A DNA stretch of 64,000 nucleotides from Andreprevotia chitinilytica DSM 18519 (GTDB taxonomy: Bacteria > Pseudomonadota > Gammaproteobacteria > Burkholderiales > Chitinibacteraceae): assembly GCF_000711875.1 (NCBI RefSeq), contig NZ_JONM01000009.1, positions 124,001-188,000 of the forward strand, in the 5' to 3' direction. The stretch's first letter is position 1. The number at the start of each line of letters is the position of its first letter. Both the position numbers and the translations under genes were made by a program. Shown in pieces: positions 26,093 through 35,048 of the stretch. A model generated the notes under the pieces. It had not been told where the DNA came from, made no database searches, and saw only the letters and a list, made by a program, of their open reading frames with translations.

Positions 26093-27703
26093 ATGTTCGA
26101 AGCCTTCCGCCAACAAGCCGCCAAGCAAATCTCGGGCTGGTCCTTGCCGGAAAAAGTCGGCCAGCTGTTTATCCTCGCCTTCCCCGGCAAAGATGCCGAA
26201 GCGGCCCGCCCACTGATCGAACGCTATAACCTGGGCGGCTGCTATTTAAGCCAGGACAACGCCGATACCTTTGCCGAAGCACGCACGCTGACCCAAGCAA
26301 TGGCCGCAATGCGCCGCGCCGATTTCCCGCCACTGTTGCTGGGCGTGGATCAGGAAGGCGCATGGAGCGTGCTGTCACCCGAATCCACCACCGGCCCGGG
26401 CAATCTGGCCCTCGGCAGCGCGGCAGAGCCCGCTCTCACTGCGGCCATGTATCGCGTATTCGGCACGGAAATGCGCTCGGCCGGTTTCAATTGCATTCTG
26501 GGCCCCTGCGCGGATGTCAATCTGAAGCCCAATTCGCCCATTATCGATACGCGCGCCTTTGGCGAAATTCCGGCGCAAGTCGCCAGCCAAGTCGCCGCAG
26601 CAGTGCACGGTGCGCACGATGGCGGCATCGTTGCCTGCGCCAAGCATTTCCCCGGCCACGGCGATACTGCCAGCGATACCCACCGCGATATTCCGACGGT
26701 CGATAAACCGCTCGCCACCTTGCTGGAACAGGATTTGGCGCCATTCCAGGCGGCCATTCGCGCGCAGGTCGAATTGATCATGACTTCGCATATCCGCTAT
26801 CCGCATATCGATCCGCAATACCCGGCCACCTTGTCGGCGCCCATTCTGCAGGGACTGCTGCGCGAGCAATTGGGCTTCAAGGGCATCGTGATTTCCGACA
26901 GCATGAATATGGGTGCAATTCGCCGCAATTATTCGCCGGTCGACGCCGCCCTGCTCGCCTTCAAGGCCGGCATCGATATGATCATGTTGTCGGAAGAGCA
27001 TTACGACCATCAAAGCGATTATCTGGATCGCCAATTGGCGATGGTCGAAGCCATTGTCGCCGCCGTGCAGGATGGGCGCTTCCCGGAATCAGAACTCAAC
27101 GCAAAGCTGGAACGCGTGGTGGCCTTCAAGCTGGCTCGCCTGACGGATATGGCGCTGTATCAGGATTTTGATCTCGCCGAGCATCTGCACATCGAGCAGC
27201 AACTCGCGCAAGCGGCGGTCAAGCTCCTGGCCGATCCGGGCCGACATTTGCCACTGCACCCCGATATGGAAGTGGTGGTGGTGCAAACAACGCCACTGGC
27301 CGATTACGGCAATCTGGTCAATCCGCGTGGGATTGGGCCGAATCAGGCTGCACCGGCATTCGATTACTTCGCTCGCACCATCAGCGCCCGCCATCACCAC
27401 CTGTCGGTGCTGAATCATGCCCAAACGCAGATATTCCTGAAAACGGCCCAGCCCAGCCGTGGGCAAATCATTCTGGCCATCACTGAAAACTATCCGTTGC
27501 CGGGCGAAGACTTTGCGCAAGACGCATCAAATGCCTTGGTCAAGCAGTTGGCCGAGCGCTTTGGCGACCGATTGATCGTGGTGAGCTTGCGCAGCAATTA
27601 CCAGCAATTACCGGCCGATATCGGCCAGCTATGCGCTTATTCAAGCCGCCCATGCAGTGCCGAAGCAGCGGCATTGGCCTGTTTAGGGCGTGCGTCGGCG
27701 TAA
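26093..27703 (+). CDS. GH3 beta-N-acetylglucosaminidase, NagZ-like with C-terminal domain
   Basis: 536 residues. The first 340 form a GH3 catalytic domain with N-acetyl-specific hallmarks: LLGVDQEG, the KHFPGHGDTASDTHRDIP loop (catalytic His of NagZ-type enzymes) and nucleophile D269 in VISDSMNMGAI. Canonical NagZ stops near 340 residues. Here a further domain (about 345-536) follows, as in two-domain GH3 N-acetylglucosaminidases of Bacillus type. No signal peptide is seen, so it should cleave imported chitooligosaccharides in the cytoplasm. I choose ATG 26093 because GGAG lies nine bases before it; ATG 26078 is alternative. Position directly after the sugar importer genes supports a role in chitin catabolism rather than, or besides, peptidoglycan recycling. 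Confidence 0.88.
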   Translation: MFEAFRQQAAKQISGWSLPEKVGQLFILAFPGKDAEAARPLIERYNLGGCYLSQDNADTFAEARTLTQAMAAMRRADFPPLLLGVDQEGAWSVLSPESTTGPGNLALGSAAEPALTAAMYRVFGTEMRSAGFNCILGPCADVNLKPNSPIIDTRAFGEIPAQVASQVAAAVHGAHDGGIVACAKHFPGHGDTASDTHRDIPTVDKPLATLLEQDLAPFQAAIRAQVELIMTSHIRYPHIDPQYPATLSAPILQGLLREQLGFKGIVISDSMNMGAIRRNYSPVDAALLAFKAGIDMIMLSEEHYDHQSDYLDRQLAMVEAIVAAVQDGRFPESELNAKLERVVAFKLARLTDMALYQDFDLAEHLHIEQQLAQAAVKLLADPGRHLPLHPDMEVVVVQTTPLADYGNLVNPRGIGPNQAAPAFDYFARTISARHHHLSVLNHAQTQIFLKTAQPSRGQIILAITENYPLPGEDFAQDASNALVKQLAERFGDRLIVVSLRSNYQQLPADIGQLCAYSSRPCSAEAAALACLGRASA

Positions 27704-27801
27704 AAATCACCGGAATCCCCAGCAAATCCGAATCGTAATCTGAGGCAGTCAAGCAGGCCCATCGCAACCAGGAGGTGATACCCGTTGGAAAATGGTTTTG
27801 T

Positions 27802-27841
27802 GTGACGTCACCGCAATTGCTTTTACAACAAAAATATTGTT
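27802..27841. promoter_or_regulatory. Palindromic sites upstream of the large chitin-binding protein gene
   Basis: GTGACGTCAC (27802-27811) is a perfect 10-base palindrome, and AACAA-AAATA-TTGTT (27827-27841) is an inverted repeat. Both lie within 110 bases of the start codon at 27913 and are candidate regulator sites. Confidence 0.4.
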
Positions 27842-27912
27842 CATCCATTTATTTTCATATCCATCGTTAGTGCCGATCAATCGAATCAACACCCCCTAAG
27901 GAATATGTAAAA

Positions 27913-30117
27913 ATGAAGCGACTCATGCCGTCCAAACCGACACTGCTGTGCATGCTGATTATCGCGGCGTCGATTAGTCATACAGCCCATGCAGCGTCCA
28001 ATGGCAATTTCCAGACTTTCCTGGATACCTTGCGTGCTTTTGAATCGGGTATCGACCCGGCCAAATCCGCCCTTTATGCCCAGAATCTGGACAACCCCTC
28101 GTTCGCCACTTATGCCAAGGTCACCTCGCCAGGCCACATCGTGCGCGATCTTAAAACCGGCAGCATGATTTCCGAGCCGACGTCGGCGCGGCAATTCTTT
28201 ACCAAGCTGGGCGTGATCGACCTCTATAGCACCAACCCGCCCGATCCGGCTGCCATGTTCCGCGCCATGCAATACAAGTCGCTCAATGCCTGGGGCTTTG
28301 TCGGTTACCAGCTGGGCGAAGGCGTGATGATTTCCGCCGGCTATTACAGCCCGAAAATGGTGCAGGTCGGCACCGAAAACCTGGAAAGCTATTACATCTA
28401 TACGCCGGACAGCACCTGGGCCAATGGCGTGCATGAAGCACGTACGGAAATCCCGGGTTCGGGCGGCCACTTTGTGCTGGCGACCGATGTCAATCGCTGG
28501 GAAGGCACGTTTACCGGCAAGAATGGCGTGAACAGCTATCAAGACCTGGTATTGCCGGACAAGCAGGAACTGGCCATTCGCGATGCCATGCGTTTCAACT
28601 ATGGCGTGATGACCGATCTGATCGGCAAGGCCAACATGACCTGGGCGCAAGTGCTGGCCAAGAGCTGGCCGGGCAAGGATGCCCAAGGCAATCCGATCCA
28701 GATCAAAGCCACGATGTCCGGCATTCTGGCGGCGGCGCATTTGACCGGTGCCTGGGGCGCAGCTGACCTCTTGACCAAAGACACCATCACTTGCGACGAA
28801 ACCGGCACTTGCAACACCACTTATGTGCAGAAGTTCGGCGGCTTTGATACCACGTTCGATACCCCGGGCGATGACATCATCACCGGCAATATCTATGACG
28901 ACACGCTGACCGCCGGCCAAGGCAACGACACCGTTTATATCGGTGGCAGCAAGGCCGTCATTCAGCTGAACCAGTTTGCCGGCGGCAAAACCACGATCAA
29001 GGATTTTGTCATTGGCAAGAACCGGATCATTCTGCGCAATTGGTCGATCGCCAATCCGCTGTCCAATCTGACCGTCGCCGATGGCCCGACTGGCGCAGTG
29101 CTGACTTTCGGCGGCCAAAGCGTGGTGCTGGAGAACGTTACCGCATCCGCAATCAATGCCAATATCCCGGCGGTGATCGCAGTCAGCCATCTTTTCCCGC
29201 TGGCATGGAGCGGCACCTCGGTTGCAGCCAACTTTGATCCGACACTGGATCAAATCCAGGGCACTTCGGGCATCGATTTCAAGAACCTGAAGATTTTCCA
29301 GGAAGGCAATAGCCTGTTCGTCGGCACGCAAGCCGCGGATGGCGGGATTTATTCGTGGGTTGAATTGCCGGGCGTCACGCGCGCGCAAGTCACGCCGAAT
29401 ATGTTCACCGGCATCTCGGGTGGCTTTGACAAGATCGAATACACCGTGCTGTTGAAGTCCACCAATTGGGGCTGGGGCGTTGCCAAGTCGGTTGATTATT
29501 TCCAGGCAGCCAATACCACCCTCAACCTCTCGGCCTTCCCGTATACCTTCGGCAATCTGAAACTGGCCAAGGATGGTAACAATACAATCCTGAGCCTCGC
29601 CGATTCGTATGCTGCGGGCGATACCAAGAAACTCACCTTGCTCAATACCAATCTGTCGGATCTGAGCGCGAAGAATTTCTTTGGTCTCAAGGGCGGCACG
29701 TTTGCTGATATCCAGATCGACAACGCCATTCAGTATGCGGTAACGGCATCCGTGCAAGGCACTGGCGGTACCATTTCGCCGTCGGGCACCGTGCAAGTGA
29801 AGGAAAAGACCAATCAAGTCTTTGCCATCACACCGAATTCCGGCTATCAAATCGACACGATTCTGGTCGATGGCGTTTCGGTCCCGGTGACCGGCAGCTA
29901 TACGCTGACCAATGTGACTGCGGCGCATAGCATCGTGGCGAGTTTCAAGGTCGGCCAAAGCAATACATGCACGGCACCGGCTTGGGTCTCCACCCAGGTC
30001 TATACCGGCGGCAACACCGTGTCTTACCAAGGCTCGGAATACCAGGCCAAATGGTGGTCGCAAGGCAATATTCCGACTGCTGGCGATCCGTGGCTCAAGA
30101 CCAAGACTTGCCAATAA
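27913..30117 (+). CDS. Secreted multidomain chitin-binding protein with unrecognised N-terminal domain
   Basis: 734 residues. The signal peptide spans about 1-28 (MLIIAASISHTAHA). Residues about 30-290 form an unrecognised domain (FQTFLDTLRAFESGIDP, then NAWGFVGYQLGEGVMISAGYY). Its FESG glutamate and lysozyme-like spacing hint at a cell-wall or chitin-cleaving fold, but I cannot assign a family. Next comes a calcium-binding-like stretch (GDDIITGNIYDDTLTAGQGND, about 317-340), then beta-rich sequence, a bacterial repeat domain (about 612-680: YAVTASVQGTGGTISPSG, then AAHSIVASF) and a C-terminal CBM5/12 module (about 688-734: APAWVSTQVYTGGNTVSYQG, then WWSQGNIPTAGDPW). AAGGA lies about ten bases before the ATG. 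A strong terminator follows. It should be exported and bind chitin. Confidence 0.8.
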   Translation: MKRLMPSKPTLLCMLIIAASISHTAHAASNGNFQTFLDTLRAFESGIDPAKSALYAQNLDNPSFATYAKVTSPGHIVRDLKTGSMISEPTSARQFFTKLGVIDLYSTNPPDPAAMFRAMQYKSLNAWGFVGYQLGEGVMISAGYYSPKMVQVGTENLESYYIYTPDSTWANGVHEARTEIPGSGGHFVLATDVNRWEGTFTGKNGVNSYQDLVLPDKQELAIRDAMRFNYGVMTDLIGKANMTWAQVLAKSWPGKDAQGNPIQIKATMSGILAAAHLTGAWGAADLLTKDTITCDETGTCNTTYVQKFGGFDTTFDTPGDDIITGNIYDDTLTAGQGNDTVYIGGSKAVIQLNQFAGGKTTIKDFVIGKNRIILRNWSIANPLSNLTVADGPTGAVLTFGGQSVVLENVTASAINANIPAVIAVSHLFPLAWSGTSVAANFDPTLDQIQGTSGIDFKNLKIFQEGNSLFVGTQAADGGIYSWVELPGVTRAQVTPNMFTGISGGFDKIEYTVLLKSTNWGWGVAKSVDYFQAANTTLNLSAFPYTFGNLKLAKDGNNTILSLADSYAAGDTKKLTLLNTNLSDLSAKNFFGLKGGTFADIQIDNAIQYAVTASVQGTGGTISPSGTVQVKEKTNQVFAITPNSGYQIDTILVDGVSVPVTGSYTLTNVTAAHSIVASFKVGQSNTCTAPAWVSTQVYTGGNTVSYQGSEYQAKWWSQGNIPTAGDPWLKTKTCQ

Positions 30118-30158
30118 TCGGCCATAGCAATCCGCAATTCGCATCACGCCGTTGATGC

Positions 30159-30189
30159 AAAAAGCCCCTCTGCAACAGAGGGGCTTTTT
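30159..30189. terminator. Bidirectional terminator
   Basis: The 14-base stem AAAAAGCCCCTCTG/CAGAGGGGCTTTTT has a CAA loop. It closes the chitin-binding protein gene and the convergent LuxR-type gene. Confidence 0.93.
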
Positions 30190-30216
30190 TATTGCGCGCC
30201 GGCGCTGATCAAACCA

Positions 30217-31002
30217 TCAATTCGAGATACTGATCAGGTAATTACGCAGGTTAATGCCTTTATTGGTAATACCCAGTTTTGCGCGCAAGCTGTTGCGATG
30301 GTTCTCAACCGTTTTGGAGGCCACGCTCAAGCTCTTGGCAATTTCCTTGGTCGACATGCCCACCTTGATGAACTTGGCGACCTGCGCTTCGGAAGGCGTC
30401 AACAATGCATACAGGCTGGCATCCAGATTGGCATCGTCGCTGACGGTGGATGACACGATGCCCTCGATCAGATCCAGGCACATCACCAGGATCGGGTCTT
30501 TGATCGATTCCTTCACATAGCGGATGCGTGGCAGGTGCTCGTGGCGAATGCGCTCCATCAGCTCATCCATTTCGCCGTTATCCTGCAGCTCCTTGAATTC
30601 AGTCAAGGTGGCAGTCAGGCTATAGAATTTCTCGAAATCCGGATTGGGGAAATGGCTTTCGCTTTCATCCTCTTGCGAACCCACTTCGATATGCCACAAC
30701 TCATCCTGCACGCGAAAAAGATGCAGTTTCAGGTTGCGGTTATAGAATTTCCAGCCGTCATCACCCGTTACCGACGTTTTGACCAGCGCCTTAATCGCCG
30801 CCAGATTATCCGACCCGATCAAAAAGGCAAAGTTATCGATACTGCTTGCTTCTTCATGCGACGGGTAATTGTGATTAACAATCTCGCCGGTATTTAAAAA
30901 GCAGATGATAAAGATATTGCGGTAGGCAAGCACATGCTGCAAGGAGGCAATAGTGAGCTCCAGGCGCTGCTTGGTGGTTGAATCGGGGGCTTGCATCGTC
31001 AT
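30217..31002 (-). CDS. LuxR-family transcriptional regulator
   Basis: 261 residues. The C-terminal helix-turn-helix (about 196-255: LTPSEAQVAKFIKVGMSTKEIAKSLSVASKTVENHRNSLR) is a textbook LuxR/FixJ DNA-binding domain. The N-terminal 190 residues (YRNIFIICFLNTGEIVNHNYP, then WKFYNRNLKLHLFRVQDELWHIEVG) could be a PAS-like sensor. No receiver aspartate arrangement or acyl-homoserine-lactone motif is seen. It is convergent with the large chitin-binding protein gene and upstream of nothing in its own direction, so it stands alone. Control of the chitin block is plausible but not shown. The ATG at 31002 is used; 30996 is also in frame. Confidence 0.85.
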   Translation of the reverse strand: MTMQAPDSTTKQRLELTIASLQHVLAYRNIFIICFLNTGEIVNHNYPSHEEASSIDNFAFLIGSDNLAAIKALVKTSVTGDDGWKFYNRNLKLHLFRVQDELWHIEVGSQEDESESHFPNPDFEKFYSLTATLTEFKELQDNGEMDELMERIRHEHLPRIRYVKESIKDPILVMCLDLIEGIVSSTVSDDANLDASLYALLTPSEAQVAKFIKVGMSTKEIAKSLSVASKTVENHRNSLRAKLGITNKGINLRNYLISISN

Positions 31003-31102
31003 GCGGTTAATCTACGGGATATTCAAAATCAGTATACACAGCATAGGCGCTATTGACCTTCGTGATGCGACTGGTTTTGGGGCAGCTCGGGATACACCTT
31101 AC

Positions 31103-31771
31103 TCAGCGCACATACATCCGGTTCAATCGCAGTTCCAGCCGCTTTTGCACCACTTCAAACGACGCACTCATTGCCCAGTAAATACCGGCCGCCGCGAGGT
31201 AGAGCGGAAATGGCTGAAACGTAGTGGCAATCACCTCCTTGGTCGCCAGCATCAACTCGCCGACCGCGATCACGGACACCAGCGACGTATCCTTGATCAA
31301 GCTGATCAGGCTGTTGGACAGGCTGGGCACCGCCAGCCGCAACGCCTGTGGGCCGACCACATGATGCAGCGCCTGTCCGTAGGTAAGGCCCAGACTCTTG
31401 GCCGCTTCCCACTGACCATGTGAAACCCCGTTGATCGAGCCGCGAATGGTCTCGGACAGATAAGCGCCCACATTGAGCGACAAACCGAGAATGCCGGCGC
31501 TGAAGGGCTCGAACTGAATACCGATACTCGGCAGGCCAAAGTAGATGACGAACAGCTGCACCAGCAACGGCGTGCCGCGCATGCAGCTCACATACAAGGC
31601 ACTCAGTTGCGCCAGCACCGGCAGCTTCGCCAGCCGGATCACAGCCACCAGGGTGCCGATCAGCAAGCCGCCGATCATGGCGGCCACCGCCAGCAACAAG
31701 GTATAGCCAGCGCCTTTCAGCATCAGCGGCAGCGCATCGCGCAAAAGATCGATCAGGCCGTGCAAATCCAT
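31103..31771 (-). CDS. Amino-acid (cystine-type) ABC transporter permease
   Basis: 222-residue inner-membrane permease of the polar amino acid (HisM/GlnP/YecS) family with about five hydrophobic segments. It has LMLKGAGYTLLLAVAAMIGG, CMRGTPLLVQLFVIYFGLP, GAYLSETIRGSINGVSHGQWEAAKSLGL (the EAA loop that contacts the ATPase) and NSLISLIKDTSLVSVIAVGEL. The pattern is closest to cystine/diaminopimelate permeases. The binding-protein gene precedes it by 69 bases containing a terminator-like hairpin. The ATPase partner is missing here. The start at 31771 (MDLHGLIDLL) is standard for the family. Confidence 0.9.
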   Translation of the reverse strand: MDLHGLIDLLRDALPLMLKGAGYTLLLAVAAMIGGLLIGTLVAVIRLAKLPVLAQLSALYVSCMRGTPLLVQLFVIYFGLPSIGIQFEPFSAGILGLSLNVGAYLSETIRGSINGVSHGQWEAAKSLGLTYGQALHHVVGPQALRLAVPSLSNSLISLIKDTSLVSVIAVGELMLATKEVIATTFQPFPLYLAAAGIYWAMSASFEVVQKRLELRLNRMYVR

Positions 31772-31795
31772 TCAATGACTCCAGTTAAAACAAAA

Positions 31796-31815
31796 CCCCC
31801 AGCCAAAGCTGGGGG
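31796..31815 (-). terminator. Intercistronic terminator between binding protein and permease
   Basis: The stem CCCCCAGC/GCTGGGGG has a 4-base loop, followed on the minus strand by TTTTGTTTT. Partial termination here would give more binding protein than permease, a common arrangement in ABC importers. Confidence 0.8.
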
Positions 31816-31840
31816 CATCGTGGCTTGCGTGACGCAGATT

Positions 31841-32623
31841 TTACTGCGCAACCGGCGGCTTGCTCACATCGCGATCGAACCACTTGGTCGAAATCTTCGC
31901 GAAGGTGCCATCCGCTTCCAGATCAGCCAGCGCCTTGTTCAGCGCAGTCTTGAACTTGGGGTTGCCCTTGGCGAACGGAATGCCGGATTTTTCCAGCTCA
32001 CCCACCGGTGCGCCCGGCTTGAGCGGCAGCTTGGTTTTCTTGACGATGTACGGGATTAGCAGGCTGTCGTTCAGCGCAGCATCGATCCGGCCCAGCGCTA
32101 GGTCTTGCAGATATTCCTGCGCGCCCGGATAGGTTTTCACGTCGATGCCACCGACGGCCTTGGCCAGATCGGCGAAGTTGGTGCCCTGCCCCAGACCGAG
32201 CTTCTTGCCCTTGAGGTCATCCAGGCTCTTGAACGTGCGCTTCTCGTCCTTGCGGATGATCAGCTGCGGGCTGGAGATGGTGTATGGCTCGGAGAAATCG
32301 AACGTCTCCTTGCGCTTGTCGGTGATGCCGACCTGATTGATCACCACGTCATATTTGCCTGCCTGCAAGCCGGCGAGGATCGCGCTCCACTCGCTGGTGG
32401 TGAATTCAACCTTCACACCGAGCTTTTGCGCCAGCGCTTGTGCCAACTCGACTTCGAAGCCGGCCAGCTGGTTGTTTTCCTTGTAGTTGAACGGTGGGTA
32501 GGTGCCTTCTAGCGCCACCTTGAGCGTGCCACGCTGCTTCACGGTATCGAGCAGGTCCGCCGCTGCGGCGGTGAGCGTTACGCCGAGCAGAACGGCAGCC
32601 ACGAGTACATTGCGCATTTTCAT
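31841..32623 (-). CDS. Amino-acid (cystine-type) ABC transporter substrate-binding protein
   Basis: 260 residues of the SBP_bac_3 family. The signal peptide spans about 1-22 (MKMRNVLVAAVLLGVTLTAAAA). The family pattern is TLKVALEGTYPPFNYKENNQLAGFEVELAQALA, EWSAILAGLQAGKYDVVINQVGITDKRKETFDFSEPY and ALGRIDAALND. It is closest to cystine-binding FliY/TcyJ-type proteins. The start at 32623 is chosen because AAGGAA lies seven bases upstream; the earlier ATG at 32647 has none. Upstream is an AT-rich tract with GAATATTAAA (32665-32674), also seen ahead of the taurine operon, which may mark sulfur-starvation control. Confidence 0.9.
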   Translation of the reverse strand: MKMRNVLVAAVLLGVTLTAAAADLLDTVKQRGTLKVALEGTYPPFNYKENNQLAGFEVELAQALAQKLGVKVEFTTSEWSAILAGLQAGKYDVVINQVGITDKRKETFDFSEPYTISSPQLIIRKDEKRTFKSLDDLKGKKLGLGQGTNFADLAKAVGGIDVKTYPGAQEYLQDLALGRIDAALNDSLLIPYIVKKTKLPLKPGAPVGELEKSGIPFAKGNPKFKTALNKALADLEADGTFAKISTKWFDRDVSKPPVAQ

Positions 32624-32753
32624 ATTCAAATTCCTTATATTGATCATTTTTTAATATCAAAAACGAATATTAAAAAGACCAGCGATGCAGGTCAACGATT
32701 TACGCGAAAACGCGGGAAAACCCTGATCTTCCAGCAGGTAAAAATGATGTTGC

Positions 32754-32759
32754 TATGAT
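32754..32759 (+). promoter_or_regulatory. Extended -10 box ahead of the membrane protein/deaminase pair
   Basis: TGCTATGAT matches an extended -10 (TGn before TATGAT), about 36 bases before the start codon at 32795. The -35 region is weak. Confidence 0.45.
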
Positions 32760-32794
32760 GATCGCATACATCAACCTTGCAACAGGGGAAGCAT

Positions 32795-33712
32795 ATGTTT
32801 GGCAGTACCGTTCTGGAAGTCGCCGCTGGTGTCGTATTTTGCTATTTCGCCGTCAGCCTGATCGTCAGCTCGATCAACGAGTCGATCTCCTCATTCTTCA
32901 ACTTACGCGCCAAGACCTTGCTCAACGGCGTCAAGCATCTGCTGAACGACCCCAACTTCACCGGCGTCGTGCGCGAGCTTTACAACCACGCCATGATCAG
33001 CCCCTTGTTGATGCAGCGTGCCAATACAGAGCAGGACATGAAGAAACTGCCTGCCTATATCCCCTCCAACCAGTTTGCCCAGGCCCTGCTGGAAGTAGTG
33101 ATGCAGAGCGCTGCAGCCCCCGCCGCCGGCCAAACGCCCAGCCAGTCGCTCAAAGCCGCGATCGACGGGATTCCCGACCCGCAGCTGAAGCAACTGCTGC
33201 AAGGCATGTATGTCCGGGCCAACGGCCGGGTTGAAGACATCGAAAAAGCGCTTGCCGACTGGTTCGACCACGGCATGGATCGGGTTTCCGGCTGGTACAA
33301 GCGGCAGACACAGGCGTTGATTTTCATCATCGCGCTGCTCGTCTCCATCACACTGAATGTCGATAGCCTGCATCTGTTCAAGACGCTGTGGACGCATAGC
33401 GGCGATCTGGCGAAAGCGACGGCCGGCATCGCCGCGGCCAGTAATGCCAGTGCTGTCGCCAATCAGGCACCCGCGGTCAAGGATGCCATCGCGGGGCTGA
33501 ACGCCTTGCCCATCGGCTGGACCGCAGAGACCTGGGATCAGCTCCAGCAAACCACACCGCTGCTTTTGATGTTCGCTGGCTGGTTCCTCACGGCCTGCTC
33601 CAGCCTGTTCGGCGCGCCATTCTGGTTCGACCTGCTGCAAAAGATCACCAACTTGCGTGGTGCCGGGCCCAAGCCGCAAACCCAGGCGCAAACTGACCAG
33701 GCTGCGAATTAA
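32795..33712 (+). CDS. Uncharacterised membrane protein, partner of deaminase-fold gene
   Basis: 305 residues with an N-terminal membrane segment (about 5-27: VLEVAAGVVFCYFAVSLIVSSI) followed by NESISSFFNLRAKTLLNGVKHLL. A central segment (about 172-190: ALIFIIALLVSITLNV) and a C-terminal one (about 258-275: LLLMFAGWFLTACSSLF) are also present. The N-terminal pattern (LEVAxG...S.INE.I...LRAKTL..G...LL) recurs in many bacterial proteins of unknown function. ATG 32795 follows AGGGGAA; an in-frame TTG at 32777 is unlikely. The next gene begins 52 bases later with no promoter of its own visible, so the two are probably co-transcribed. Function is unknown. A membrane anchor, channel or immunity role for the deaminase is possible. 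Confidence 0.75.
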   Translation: MFGSTVLEVAAGVVFCYFAVSLIVSSINESISSFFNLRAKTLLNGVKHLLNDPNFTGVVRELYNHAMISPLLMQRANTEQDMKKLPAYIPSNQFAQALLEVVMQSAAAPAAGQTPSQSLKAAIDGIPDPQLKQLLQGMYVRANGRVEDIEKALADWFDHGMDRVSGWYKRQTQALIFIIALLVSITLNVDSLHLFKTLWTHSGDLAKATAGIAAASNASAVANQAPAVKDAIAGLNALPIGWTAETWDQLQQTTPLLLMFAGWFLTACSSLFGAPFWFDLLQKITNLRGAGPKPQTQAQTDQAAN

Positions 33713-35041
<1,329 letters not shown>

Positions 35042-35048
35042 ACCAGCA

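Noticed and set aside
27801-27811. CRP-type site TGTGA...TCAC ahead of the chitin-binding protein gene
   Set aside because: The half-sites are separated by two bases instead of the six required, so it is kept only as a generic palindrome.
27886-30147. A 753-codon minus-strand open frame opposite the large chitin-binding protein
   Set aside because: The plus-strand product has a signal peptide, CBM5/12 and ribosome-binding site. The minus-strand product has none and is an antisense shadow.
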